Shown: in pieces, positions 10,839 to 21,437 of the stretch
Layout of the letters: every line of letters begins with the position of its first letter
Numbering within the stretch: position 1 is the stretch's first letter
Assembly (NCBI GenBank): GCA_905221605.1
Contig: CAJNDS010001391.1
Coordinates: 741,820-805,819, forward strand
DNA: 64,000 bases
Source of the DNA: Symbiodinium natans
Taxonomy: Eukaryota; Sar; Dinophyceae; Suessiales; Symbiodiniaceae
Direction: 5' to 3'
Program-made: the position numbers and the translations under genes
Notes under the pieces: model-generated
What the model was told of the DNA's origin: nothing
The model's input: the letters and a program-made list of their open reading frames with translations, nothing else
The model's database searches: none

Positions 10839-11222
10839 TGCCGCTGAGTGCTGTACTGCGTCGTCCGATTCCAAGGCCTGCGGAGTGCGCGGGCCAGCGC
10901 AGGGCATGCACCACAGACGGCTATCGATGATGGAACTGCGGCTGTCTTCCTGCAGCAGCCTCTCGGCTCGTGGGTATATGTGAGCATGTGGCATGGCGCG
11001 ACTCAACGTGTCTTGTGGCAAGCGAGGTATTTCACCCTCATCAAATCACATTGCGAAACGCGCTTGGCCAACAAGAAAGCGGCCATGAGGGAACTGAACG
11101 GCACCTCGGTGGGGGTGCAGGGCTGTAGCGGCTTTTTTGGCAGCCGCTGTCTTCAGCTGGCCGGAAGCCTCAACATGAGTTTAACATGCCTATACATGCC
11201 TCAGCCCCAAGCTTCTCGCAAG

Positions 11223-11305
11223 GCAAGCTGTTCCCGCTCATCCTAGAGGCTTTTCATCGGCACGACAGGGATGGTGACGGCGTGCTGAACAAGCAAGAAT
11301 CTTGA
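11223..11305 (+). CDS. Exon with a canonical EF-hand loop
   Basis: After AG/G at 11222 the frame reads KLFPLILEAFHRHDRDGDGV and continues LNKQE. The 12-residue loop at 11264-11299 has Asp at 1, 3 and 5, Gly at 6, a hydrophobic residue at 8 and Glu at 12, so it is a full calcium site. This contrasts with the degenerate loops upstream. The frame stops at 11303, so the real donor is probably the GC at 11294 or the GA at 11297. It belongs with the surrounding EF-hand exons. Confidence 0.6.
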
Positions 11306-11776
11306 CTCCTAACAGTTCATTGCAGCGCAACGTTTCAGATCCGGCATGACTGTGGAATCACACAGTCCACCTTTGCCGAGGAGGCGTACATTTTGTTCAC
11401 TCTCTTCGTCTCGGACAGGCCGTGCCTGACGGTGGAGCTTGTTGTGTGCAGCAGTACGCAGCAGCGCGTCGAGCATGCAGCGAGTCTGAGTAGGCTGGGC
11501 TTTAGCGACGCAGCACGTGCAATGGTCTATCAGCAAACTGGCGAGTCCGAGAAGGCCGTGTTGACAGAAGCGTGTCGGGAACGTGCGTGAGAGTCCACGT
11601 GCCCACCATGCTGTGTTTTGACATATGGTTGCTGTGGAACTCCACAGGCAGCTGACCGCGTGGCACAGTACAAGAAGTTTAAGGCCGGGAAGGTTTTGAC
11701 AATTTGAGGGTGCCAGGATGTGCCAGGCCCGCTGGTGTGTCGATTGTTTCCTCGCTGGAGAATGGTCGGATTGCAG

Positions 11777-11893
11777 GAAACTTACGATGCGCGAGCATTC
11801 CAGACTTTCGCTGCAGACGAAGATGGCTATGTGCAGCTCCACGAGGCGCCTTCAAAGTACCTCTTCCAAAAACCTTATACAACACTCCCTTAA
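11777..11893 (+). CDS. Exon with an EF-hand lacking ligand 1
   Basis: After TTGCAG/G the frame reads ETYDARAFQTFAADEDGYVQ then LHEAPSKYLF. The loop is AADEDGYVQLHE: Asp at 3 and 5, Gly at 6, Glu at 12, but Ala instead of Asp at position 1. It ends in TAA at 11891 unless the GC donor after GAG is used. It probably pairs with the EF-hand exon at 11223. Confidence 0.5.
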   Translation, partial: ETYDARAFQTFAADEDGYVQLHEAPSKYLFQKPYTTLP

Positions 11894-13099
11894 ACACTTA
11901 AACTCCCTGAAATTCTTGGGAGTGTGCGCATGGGCATCGTTTGAGGGAAAGAATGATCAACGTAAAGAGTCTTTCAGAACGAGGCTTTCGGACAGTCTCG
12001 AGACTCCTACTTTTCCGAAGCTTGCGAGTTGATGCCTGTTACAGAATGAGATAGTTTTTGAGCAGTTCAGGCGTGATTTCACATCCCTTCCTATTTTCGG
12101 TTGCGTTCCTGCAGAGTACAGACATGGCTGAGTGCCCACAAGATGCTTCTGCGGCTCGTTTTGTGCTTGTGTCCGCGTGTTCTTTGTGTCTGTCACGCTG
12201 CAGCCAGACATAAGTCCACTGGAGCTTTGTGTCAGGTGATTTCCGCGCTGTCTCTCCACACCGAGAAGCACATGGCATTGTTCAAGGCTTCTGAGTCTGA
12301 CCCACTGATGAAGACTCTGATGAAGCTTGCACTCCTCTGCAACTAGCAAGGCCTTCGGACTTCAAGAAGCAGATGACGAAGCGGAACAGTCGTATTACGT
12401 TGACCACTATGCCTGATTCACGACCCTTGCCCAACTCGTCCTGCTTTGTTGTGGAGTAATGATGAGCTGCTGTCCTTTGGTGCATGGCGCATGTCGAGAC
12501 GAGCAGGACACCGAACCGAGATTTTCCGAGCAGCTGCAGAGGCTCCTATTGATGCCGAGAGCTCAGCCCCGAGCCTTGTTCGGCAGAAGTATGCAGAAGT
12601 GTCGAAGCATTGACTCAATGGTTGCATCGCTTTGTTGTGTTCCAGTGCCTGAGAGGATTCTGGAAGATTTCCTTTGGATCCACGCCTCCGACCACTGACA
12701 GTCGATTGGCTAGGCGGCTAGCGGCTACACAACTTTGAGAAGCTCGGCTGCGCCGGCCATGAAATTTTAGATCAAGCACGGGAAAGGTACGACGCAATCG
12801 ACAGCAGCGTTATGTGGGCACTCTTTGAAAACACCTGTTGCGTCTGTGCTTGATGACCAATCGCCAAGCAAAGCTTGCATCTCACCAAGTGAGTGATGGC
12901 CTTCCAGCCCTGTCTGCTGCCACGGCTCCGCCACACGTCTCCCATGCGCTCAGTTCGAAGCAGACTCGGTTGTTATGCTCTCACATTCAATTGTTTGTTT
13001 GCACCATTCGCCCGCCAATCAGTACCAAAAGAAAGGGCCGCTGCAGGACAGGGAGCAAAGATCCGTGAAAGTCTGCGAAGTTGTGTTTAGTGTCAAGGC
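11894..13099. other. Unresolved exon and intron sequence
   Basis: Short protein-like frames occur, for example EKHMALFKASESDPLMKTLM at 12270-12330 and KAFGLQEADDEAEQ at 12350-12391. None has two clear splice borders. It is probably the 3' part of the EF-hand repeat gene. No RNA gene was recognised. Confidence 0.3.
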
Positions 13100-13489
13100 A
13101 TGCAATTGACCGCCTTCCAGCGGCCCAAACGCAAAAGCCCACGCGTTTCAAAGCTCTCGGTGGCTGCATGGTCTCCACTTACCAAAGCGCGTATTGCGGT
13201 AACTCATATGCAAGTCCGTACCGATATCTGGAGGGAGTTGCCGGACTGGGGCATCAGGTCAGAATTGGCAAGGGTTCTTGGCCTCAGGTATCGACCAATG
13301 GGCCAACGTCTTTTACCAGCCGGAGTCGTCTGCACTAGCAGCGAGAAAGGTTCCGAAGCCATGCTGCCTGCATTCAAGTTGTGCCCGATTCTACGCGCAG
13401 GAGGATTGGAGTGGGGCCGCATTGTTGGGATCTTGGGATCTCAAAGTGACCTGAACGCTTGCGAACTGGTTACCTGGTTCGCTATTTAG
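13100..13489 (+). CDS. Hypothetical exon or ORF
   Basis: A 129-codon frame without a good ATG. Its middle, RTDIWRELPDWGIRSELARV then LGLRYRPMGQRLLPAG, is protein-like. No family is recognised. It could be an exon of the EF-hand gene or of a separate gene. Confidence is low because other frames in this area are also open for about 60-80 codons. Confidence 0.3.
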   Translation: MQLTAFQRPKRKSPRVSKLSVAAWSPLTKARIAVTHMQVRTDIWRELPDWGIRSELARVLGLRYRPMGQRLLPAGVVCTSSEKGSEAMLPAFKLCPILRAGGLEWGRIVGILGSQSDLNACELVTWFAI

Positions 13490-14027
13490 GTTCACCGTTG
13501 CTGCAGAGCAGGTCCGACCTGCCCGCTGGTTTGAGAAGACGGGCAGAGTTCTACCGACGAGAATTGCCGACCCCTTAAACAAATGTACTGGCTTCACGTT
13601 ACAAGTGTTGTTCCGGCGCAGACACCCTATACTGTACCAGATTCAGGAGTGTGCCTGAGAAGTGCGACACCCAGACGTGCAAAGTGCCTATAAGCCAATG
13701 CCAAGGCAAGGCAACATTTTGCTTTCGCTGGGTGCAGGAGTGCATCCAGGCGTTCGCTCAGCTCACCCGCAAGGGATCCTAGAGCAGGGATCTCGCCCAA
13801 AGCAGGAAGCGAAACGCGAAGAAGCAAAGCAGAATGGAGCAGCGTTTAAAGTTCCTTATCTCCCTCTGTGGGAGTTTTTCGGGTTCTCAGGCACCACGCC
13901 GGCCAAAGAGGCTCAGCCGGCCCATGTGCAATTCGCCACAGTCTCAGTATCCATCTCTTGTTCCCAGTCGCAGCGGCATTGGCTACGCGAACGAGTGTAA
14001 TCTCTTCCCTCTATTGTTAAGCGAGCG

Positions 14028-14047
14028 CCCCCCCCCCCCCCCCCCCC
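14028..14047. repeat. Run of 20 C
   Basis: An uninterrupted C run just after a possible ORF ending near 14000. Length may vary or be misassembled. The surrounding 13490-14818 holds no convincing gene. Confidence 0.9.
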
Positions 14048-14142
14048 ACAAATTCGGAATAGGGCTTAAAAAGGCGGGGTCGGTTTCGGCAGGTGTTTTA
14101 TGGTTGGGGGGGCGGGGGTTTTAATATATACGTACAACATTT

Positions 14143-14163
14143 GAGAGAGAGAGAGAGAGAGAG
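14143..14163. repeat. (GA)n microsatellite
   Basis: About ten GA units in non-coding sequence, downstream of the C run and a short AT-rich stretch. Confidence 0.9.
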
Positions 14164-14674
14164 TGGATACAGACATTTGCAGCAGGCAATACAAATCGAT
14201 GCGTCGACCACCTCGGTCCGGCACAAACTCTAGATGACCCGTTGAAGGTTTGCTTCTGGGCCACTTAAGGGGCTCTTCAGCTTAGGGCACTGGTGTTGGA
14301 AGACCCCCAAACGTGGGCCACAGAGCCACCAGATAGAGCTGAGCACCAAACTCGAATGAAACACTCTCCAGAGACTCCGGACCCCTCAACTGGCGCTGGG
14401 CGGGCCTTGTGATGGGTTCATGGGATAGACCGAGGAACTCAATTTTACGACTGCACGTGAAATCTTTGCTCTCGAAAGTGAACTGAAGCAACACATCTTT
14501 TGTGATTTTGTAGATGTAGAGAAAGTCGTAGACAATGATACAATTGACGTGTGTGTGCACTTCTTGAGACCACCAGCGCCGCTCGCAGGTACAATCCCTT
14601 CACGTCATGCGAGCCGCCGCGGGGCAAGTTCTGCGGGTTCCCGGCGCACATAACTAGGACAGCTGGGCCCAAAC

Positions 14675-14676
<2 letters not shown>

Positions 14677-14713
<37 letters not shown>
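14677..14713. repeat. (AG)n microsatellite
   Basis: About eighteen AG units. The Arg-Glu repeat in the + frame and the Leu-Ser repeat in the - frame over it are artefacts of the dinucleotide repeat. Confidence 0.9.
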
Positions 14714-14715
<2 letters not shown>

Positions 14716-14818
14716 AAAAAAAGCATCGTCAGACGCGGGAGCGGGGCACGCCTTGGCGCAGTAAGGGATAGGGCTGGAAAGAAGGAAGGAAGCGAGATTC
14801 GGAGATAGGGAGATAAGA

Positions 14819-15133
14819 TTGGGAGCATGCAACGTGCCCTTCATGGTTCGCAGGATGTTGCCAAACCCTCCTGATCCTTTGGGATTCACTTCCCACGGGC
14901 TCAACCCAGCCCAGGACTCAGCAATTTTCCAATTGAAATCATGTCGCTGCCTTCCGTGCATGCGTGTACAGTACTTGCTTAGTGACGTGTATGAGCTAGC
15001 ACCTTACAAGGAGCTGGCACATCGAGAGTTCCGTGGGCGCGCAAGTGGCTTCCCAGTTGGCGGGTACCCAGCCAGCGGCATAGCATGGCCCCGCATGCTG
15101 GAATCTCAGACAGAGACTGGAGAGATTTCGTAG
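14819..15133 (+). CDS. Hypothetical ORF of 104 codons
   Basis: An open frame whose C-terminal half looks like protein: SDVYELAPYKELAHREFRGR, then ASGFPVGGYPASGIAWPRML. The first codon is TTG and no ATG is well placed before residue 9, so it may be an exon. No domain is recognised. Confidence 0.3.
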   Translation: MGACNVPFMVRRMLPNPPDPLGFTSHGLNPAQDSAIFQLKSCRCLPCMRVQYLLSDVYELAPYKELAHREFRGRASGFPVGGYPASGIAWPRMLESQTETGEIS

Positions 15134-16848
15134 GTCTTCAGTGCGCCCGTGATCCACCAAATTTCCTCGACGGAGGCTCCAGAGCAGATGCGCACTAGGT
15201 CAGCACAGTGACAGCGGCAAGAAGTTTCAAAGTTCCCGCAGGACTCACCAGCGCCTTGGCGCCATGACCCCGGACAACTTGAATTTCATCTATTGGGGCT
15301 GCTGCCAATCCTCGCCCTGCTGTCGTTGGGTTTATCGGCTTCGTTCGATTTGTCAGGCCTGTACGCAGAGCTCGAGCAGAATCCACGTGGCCGTGCCAGC
15401 CGAAGGTCGCTAGCAGTGTCAGGGCTCACGACTAGGCTGTGCAATGACACGATTTCGACGAAGATGGCTATCAGCCAGTGGCACTCTGCATGCTGGTCCA
15501 TCCGGTTGAGTTTCATCTTCCGTGTCCCTGTCAGGGGCATGCTGTGAGATGGTGCTTGCAGCCAAGTTGCCGATGCAACAGGGTGCGAAGTTCCCTCGCG
15601 AAGCTCTCGAATACGCGCAAAGCGCGTCAGCAGCCAATGCTTAGCAAACGTGCAAATCTCCGGCCAAGAGCTGCCTGCCATGCGGTTCAACAGGTTCGTT
15701 TAGAGGGCATAGAGGTTTCTCGGGTGCCTGTGAGCATGTCTACACGTGTTACATGTTGCACTCCCCTCGTGTTGGTTTGTCCTCGTGCCGCCCTCAGAAG
15801 TTAGGAGGGGTGTGTTCCAGCAGCTTTGTGTTCTCGCAAGCTGGTTCGTTGTCCACTCTTGTGGGTGTGGTGCGTGTTTTCTTGGCATCTGGCGTTGTGT
15901 AGGGCACACTCGGGCCCGTTCGGAGTATTTGAGAACCCTTTTTTGGGGCCTTTTTCGCGCTGTTTCGGAACTTGGCATGTTAATTGGGTAAACCTCCTTG
16001 GCTGGCAGCAACGTCGTGGAGCCCGGAAGCCCACACGAACTTCGACTTCCGCTTTTTGTCCAGTCGCGAAGGGTCGAAGGGTCGAAAGAGTGTCCTCGAG
16101 TGTCCTTGACTTCAGCTCTCCGTACCAATCGTTCTCAAAAGTGGCAGAACATGTTCGCCGTAGCTAAACCCTCTCCGTGGAAAACTGCCTTGTTGTCGTC
16201 CCTTTTGTACCTTCGTCGCATGTCCAAAACAGTCACGAGGATCCGCAGGCCTCGATGCTGTCGTCGTTTCTGGGGCCCCGGGCCTGCATGTCTTCTTCAA
16301 CATCTCTAAGCTGGTCTGATGCCGAGAACGATGATCCTGCTCATGGACTTGTTTAGACACGCACCTTTGGGCTACTTGGCTCGAAGAGCTTCGGAGTAGA
16401 GCGTTCATGGTCCACTGCCAACCCTTATGCAGAGACCTCAGAGGGAAGAAAAGGTTCATGTCACTGCGGCTCAGTTCTTGAAAAGCGCGGAAAAATTATC
16501 AACTTCGCATCGCAGGATCCTCGGCTGTGCCCCCGAGTGAACGGAAGGGGCCCCTTGGCGTTCGCACTTGCTTTGCTGAACTTTGGACTGTAGCCCTCTT
16601 CGATTCTCTTCCTTTTGGAGAAGTTTCCGGGCTGTTTCGTGCCTTTGCTTGTCACTCAGGGTGCTAGCAGCTGCTGGCGCTTGCCATGGGTTTCTTCAAG
16701 CTGGGGCGGCTGGGGCCCTTAAGCCCTTGGCACAAGCTGCGCCATTCAGAGGAACCTGAGAACTCTAGATGCCGCTCTTGCTTCAAAGATTTCGTAGGGC
16801 TTGTAGCGGAGCCTTCCTTCCCGAGGCTGGAGAAGGGAAAGTCTCAGG
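15134..16848. other. Spacer with no assignable gene
   Basis: Several frames of 60-140 codons are open on both strands, none with a recognisable motif or consistent splice borders. An ATG frame at 16686-16889 (starting MGFFKLGRLG) is possible but unsupported. Confidence 0.4.
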
Positions 16849-17150
16849 ATGGCATGCCTCGCCAGGACACGCGTGCCAAGAGAGCATAGCATACACCCGG
16901 CTGTCCAGAAAGCTGCATTCGCCTCGCTGTGCTTCAGTCTGAGATTGATCTCAGCTGTCAGGCAGACCGAAAAGAGGGCGAACCTCTCTTGGATGCCACG
17001 CAGGCCTGTGAGTGCTTGCAGTGCTTGCAGCCAAGACATGATGGGGCAGCCTAGAAAAAGCTCTGAAGGCGGATGCACAGCACAAGAAGAGGGAACCAGA
17101 AGGCTGGCGAACTGAAGCGCTTGCACGCGCTGTGGACTCCTGCACCTTGG
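16849..17150 (+). CDS. Two short exons of an unidentified protein
   Basis: The frame RQTEKRANLSWMPR ends at 17003 with an AG/GC donor and joins in phase to 17050, where SLEKALKADAQHKKREPEGW then RTEALARAVDSCTLG runs to a GTATGG donor at 17151. The intron would be 46 nt. The second exon is helical and charged. It may be upstream exons of the CEP164-like gene or a separate gene; the start of the first exon is not known. Confidence 0.4.
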
Positions 17151-17191
17151 GTATGGAATTCTTCACACTATTAAGACATCATTGAAGAGGC

Positions 17192-17461
17192 ATGTCCGCG
17201 GCGAAGCCGGTGGCCGAAAGCCGTTCTGGGGCAGGGGGCCGAGAGCTCTTCCCGGCGCTTCCCTCTGTGTTTCCAATCGATAAAGCTTTTGACACAAGCG
17301 CTCCCTTGCTCAAACTGACACATACTGTCACAGAAGCTGTCACACAAGCTGTCACACACAAAGAATCACATAAACTGCAAGTTTACACACCTTGTTCCAC
17401 GAGAGCTCAGGAGTCAATTGGCTGTTGCGTTCTGGTGATCTTTGGACCCTTCAGCAGATAA
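17192..17461 (+). CDS. Hypothetical ORF from an ATG
   Basis: An 89-codon frame starting MSAAKPVAESRSGAGGRELF. It contains a 12-nt tandem repeat (17326-17365) giving TVTEAVTQAVTH. No family is recognised. It is on the same strand and just upstream of the CEP164-like exons, so it could be their 5' exon, but this is a guess. Confidence 0.25.
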   Translation: MSAAKPVAESRSGAGGRELFPALPSVFPIDKAFDTSAPLLKLTHTVTEAVTQAVTHKESHKLQVYTPCSTRAQESIGCCVLVIFGPFSR

Positions 17462-17980
17462 GCAACATCCGGAACCCATCCTGAAGCTCCCTGTAGATAC
17501 TGTAGATGCGGTTTGTCAACTTCAGCGTGGGAGTTTCTGCTCTTCCGAGGCGGCTACACGTGTTCAGGTGGGGGCAGCTGCGTCAGCGCTGTACAAATTA
17601 TTGTTTCCTGTTCTCTCTCTCCACTTCACTTCTTTTACCTTATAGGCTAACTTATAGGCGCCTTCTTCATTTTCCCCCTCTCAAAGGGGTAGTCGCACTG
17701 TCCATCTGACAAATAGGCCGGCCTCTCCGTGAACGACTTCATTAGCAAGACGAAGAATCAGCAGCGCCAGGCAGGGGGTGTTGATAGGCCCTCTGAACAC
17801 TTTTAGACTTCACCTCGGACGGCACGCGGTCTTTGATTCTCTTGAGTACTGAGAATCCCTTTGTTGCTCTCAGGGTTTGAAGCCCTCCGGGCCGGAGCTC
17901 ATAGCGCACCTCGGTGGCCACATTCGTCATATTCGTCTGCTCCACCAACGTACATTCCCCTCTCTCGACCCCCCTTGAAG

Positions 17981-19003
17981 GTACGCACGCTACCTGGGAA
18001 TCGACCCTGTGGCAGACCATGACCTCTTGTGGATCGCTGTGGAGGCTCTCCGTATCCGTGCATCTGGCCAGAAGAGTTGTTGAAGCTCGCGGAAAGCAGA
18101 GGCCCTAGAAGCACCCCTACCCTCCGATTGGACGGAGCATTTCGACAGCAGCGCATGGATCTCAGAAATCGGTGAAGACTTTCAAATTGACAGATAAGCA
18201 CTTCACCGAGGACCGAGTGTTTTATTACAATGCATCGACGAGAGTTAGCTCGTGGTCTGCCCCCAAGATCCTGGCATCGAGAGAACCTTGCAAGAGAACT
18301 GGGCAACACAAGCGCTCTGCATCGCGTCCCTCAAACAGGACGCATCCGCTCGAGCACGTTTACCGAGAAACGTATAAGACCATTGTGAACCTGCGCAACT
18401 CCAATATGTCAGCGCAGGACCGGCGCAGCAGACCGGCAGAGCGAATGTCATGCACCAATAACCTTGTACGTCAAAAATGTGTGTGTAAACATGTCTGGGC
18501 GTCCTCTGTGCCCGTTTAAACAAAGACCCTCTGTGTGTGTGTGTGTGTGTGTGAGTGTGTGTGTGTGTGCGCGTGCGTGTGTTCTCTGTGGGTGTTTGCC
18601 TGCTTGCTGCCCGTCTGTCAGTCAGTCCGCCTTTTGTGTTCCGTATACTTGCATTGTTTTTCGTACAAGAGTCGAACGGTACATTCCTCGGAATGCAGAC
18701 TGTCCAGCCACGGATCCATGCAAACGCTGCCCCTCTTTTCAGGAGCGAGGGGACGCCCTGTCAAAGCTACAGGCAGAGGTTCGTCAGATGGACCAGGCTC
18801 TTTCCTGCATCTCATGTTCAAACTTGTTCACTCTGTGGTAGCTGGTCATGTCTCTTCGAGGAGACACAGAAGGAAGTGGCAAAGTGGCCTCTGCCTCGGA
18901 AATTAGCAGAGCACAGAGTGCGGCAACCCTGCTGGAAGCGGACTTAACGCCAAGGTCCGAGCATCAAGACGAGCAGGGCAACAGATTCTATTTCAACAAA
19001 GAG
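17981..19003 (+). CDS. CEP164-like WW-domain protein (centriole/cilium type), internal exons
   Basis: Exon 17981-18044 reads YARYLGIDPVADHDLLWIAV, the signature that precedes the WW domain of CEP164-type proteins. GC-AG introns of 57 and 58 nt (18045-18101, 18153-18210) lead in phase to 18102-18152 (ALEAPLPSDWTEHFDSS) and 18211 onward (DRVFYYNASTRVSSWSAPK). Together they make a complete WW domain with both Trp (18129-18131, 18253-18255) and the central aromatic pair. The frame continues to HPLEHVYRETYKTIVNLRNS. Exon 18743-18796 (ERGDALSKLQAEVRQMDQ) is coiled coil. The last exon, ending at 19003 before GTGCTT, has a second, weaker WW hairpin, EHQDEQGNRFYFNKE. CEP164 works in centriole appendages and ciliogenesis; here the role is inferred. 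The start codon and the exact end are not resolved. Confidence 0.7.
18532..18580. repeat. (GT)n microsatellite
   Basis: About 24 GT/GC dinucleotides inside an intron between the WW exon and the coiled-coil exon at 18743. Confidence 0.9.
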
Positions 19004-19043
19004 GTGCTTTCAGAGCGTGTTTCTTTTGAAAGACAACCATCAT

Positions 19044-19066
19044 GGGGGGGGGGGGGGGGGGGGGGG
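19044..19066. repeat. Run of 23 G
   Basis: Directly downstream of the second WW-type exon, in intron. The longest homopolymer in the window. Confidence 0.95.
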
Positions 19067-19817
19067 CGGGGGTGGAATCCGGTCGCCTGAAAAACATTCT
19101 GTCATGATGGACATGGTGAGACATCCAAAGCAGGGCCCCCGTAAATCTCATGCCACCGGGGAAAGTTGGCAGAGAAAGTCTATAAAAAGGTGTCTGTAGA
19201 GCCCTTCGAGTTCTGATTGAATTTTTTTGAAACTTCAGGCAGTTCTCTGGAAACGTCCTTTGCGTTCGGTGTCTGGGCAGGAAAGGCAGAGTACCTGGAC
19301 AGACCCGCGCCCCGCCAAGTGCCAGGCGCGCTTGCTCACAATGCGATAATGCGACCTAGCTTGGATGAACGTGATGAAAGTGGTCTCTCTTTAAACCCGT
19401 CTTGGAGCATCAGTCAGGTCTTGTATCTGAAGATGAAGGCCTTCAGAATACTGCGGCTTGGCTTCACTTGGTCCTTTGCTGCAGTGGCCCGTGACTTCTC
19501 GTCTTTTGGGTCACCTCGTAGGATGCCAAACTGAGAGCATCTGAGAGCTGTGGCTCTCCGATTACATCCGATCATCTTGTAGAATGAATGGTGCGCTCGT
19601 GAAAGATGCCTCCTGCCCGAGTGATTGCCACCGCCAAGCCAGTCAGCAATGTAGGGCCCCATGAGTCGTCCGGGGCTACTTGCCTGCCGAGTATGGCCAT
19701 GCGGCCATGCGGCCAAGACACGTGGCACATGCCCATTCGACAAAGCGGCCGCAGTCGACAGCAGCTGTCCCCTTGAGCAGTTGGTGGCTGCGAGTGGCAT
19801 CGCCGTGGCAGCCGTAG

Positions 19818-19966
19818 GCGGGCCCGTGGTCCTCCATGGAGCAGGCGGCGTCTCAACTGGACAGTCGAGAGCTGGAGCGAGTCGAAGGGCGGCCCCAAGC
19901 GAAGAACTTCCGGAAAAAAAGCGCAAATTCCGTGCATCGTTCCGGAACGCTACCAACGTCGGATTG
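19818..19966 (+). CDS. Coiled-coil exon, probably of the CEP164-like gene
   Basis: Bounded by TAG/G and a good TTG/GTGAGC donor. It reads AGPWSSMEQAASQLDSRELE then RVEGRPQAKNFRKKSANSVH. Charged and helical, as in the coiled-coil part of CEP164-like proteins. An in-frame TAG just before the exon supports the acceptor. A competing frame on the same strand is open for 170 codons (19661-20173), so confidence is moderate. Confidence 0.4.
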
Positions 19967-21098
19967 GTGAGCTCCCAAAAATCTGGGCTAGTCAACAGCT
20001 TGAGTTTCCGATGTCAGATGTCATGTGAAATTGCAAGGTCAAGCACAGCGGGAACACCAGGCTTCGTGGATCCGAGCAAGGACCAAGTCAAGCTGGAGGG
20101 TTCACGGCGTTCATGGTGGGTCCAAACCGTAACTGGGGCGGGGTCAGCACATGTTAGCATCAGAATCCAATGAATGCTTAGATGCATCTGATTTAAGTGT
20201 TTGGATACGGTTTGTTCAGTTGGTGTCAGTGACCCTGCAAAAAGCAAGCTGCCACTTCAGTTAGCTGCCATCGCTTCGTTCACAGACGCACAGGATTCCA
20301 CGGGCTCTCGCTATGGCTCCATGTTCGGTGGGGTGCTTGCAAGCCGCAGCATCTGCTCACACGGAAATGCGTGGAATGCGGTGGGAGTGCACCCTGGGCC
20401 CGCATCTGGCTGCTCATCAGGCTCCGACTACACGGAGACCCCGATCAAGTCGAGGCAGCGTCTTCAAATCATATGTGAATGCCATCAGCCTCGTTGCTGG
20501 CAGAGTGCCACAACACATGCAAGGACGGAGAAGAAGCCGTCCAGCGACTGCGTCTCAGACTTTCTCCCTTCAATGCGTGGGCGCAAGCAAAATTTAGCTG
20601 CAGCTTTAGCAGCACCGTTGCTACTGTCTGAGGCCAGTGACGAGGTCAGTCGTTGCACTCACGCAAGTGTTTAGATCGTACATGGGCTTGGGTTGCCGCA
20701 TGCGGGTTCCTCCGGAGGTCATTGATCTTTCCAAAGATGGGCCGGAGGAGAGGAACTCGCCCAGGCAAGGCTGCACATTTGTGAACATTTGTGACTTTTG
20801 CCACACTGTTGGTTCCATTGCTGATCATGCTTGCTCGCGTTTCTGTTGCTGATGCGGCCTTGTTTCTACGTTTCGGACACCGCTTGGTATTGGGAGGGTC
20901 TAGTGGCGACATGCCGACAGCAGCTCGGCTGCTGGATGGGATGGTCTGGCTGCAAGAAGTAGTCATCACGAGGAGGTAATCAGGCTTCTCCAGGGAAGGA
21001 CCAGGAGGGAGCGCAAGATCGAACTTATTTTTCACATGGAGTGGAAACCGATGTGCAGATGCCTGCGCGCAGAGTCTGAACTCTTGCCAGTGCCAGCG

Positions 21099-21148
21099 AT
21101 TGCTACGTGATTGCTACGTGATTGCTACGTGGTTGCTACGTGATTGCT
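21099..21148. repeat. 11-bp tandem repeat (ATTGCTACGTG)
   Basis: Four to five units in presumed intron sequence. Confidence 0.85.
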
Positions 21149-21268
21149 CTTGCTTCCATGATTGTTGGCAGCTTCTTGGTGCCCAATTATTCGCTGTGAT
21201 CCGCTTCGAGGACCTCAGAGCACTCTGCGCATGGCAGCGACTCTGACAGCTCCAAAGCTCAGCATCCC

Positions 21269-21301
21269 GCAGCGCTCACCGCAGCGCTCACCGCAGCGCT
21301 C
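21269..21301. repeat. 12-bp tandem repeat (CGCAGCGCTCAC)
   Basis: Nearly three units, overlapping a frame that reads EHSAHGSDSDSSKAQHPAAL; that frame may be an acidic exon ahead of the lysine-rich tail. Confidence 0.8.
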
Positions 21302-21351
21302 TACCCTGTTTCGACCTGCCCTCCTCGTTCCTTGCCTCTGTCGGAACTCAG

Positions 21352-21437
21352 GTGATGATAGGAAAAAGAAGAAGAAGAAAAAGAAGGACAAGAAGGAGAA
21401 GAAGAGCAAGAAAGGAAAGGATGAGGCCACCGCATGA
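21352..21437 (+). CDS. Lysine-rich C-terminal exon
   Basis: After ACTCAG/GT the frame reads DDRKKKKKKKKDKKEKKSKK then GKDEATA and a TGA at 21435. Lys-rich tails like this are common ends of eukaryotic proteins. It is probably the last exon of the CEP164-like gene, because it is the next + strand end downstream, but no continuous exon chain was traced between 19966 and here. Confidence 0.5.

Noticed and set aside
14551-14961. Arg-Glu repeat frame on + and Leu-Ser repeat frame on -.
   Set aside because: Both are direct readings of the (AG)n microsatellite.
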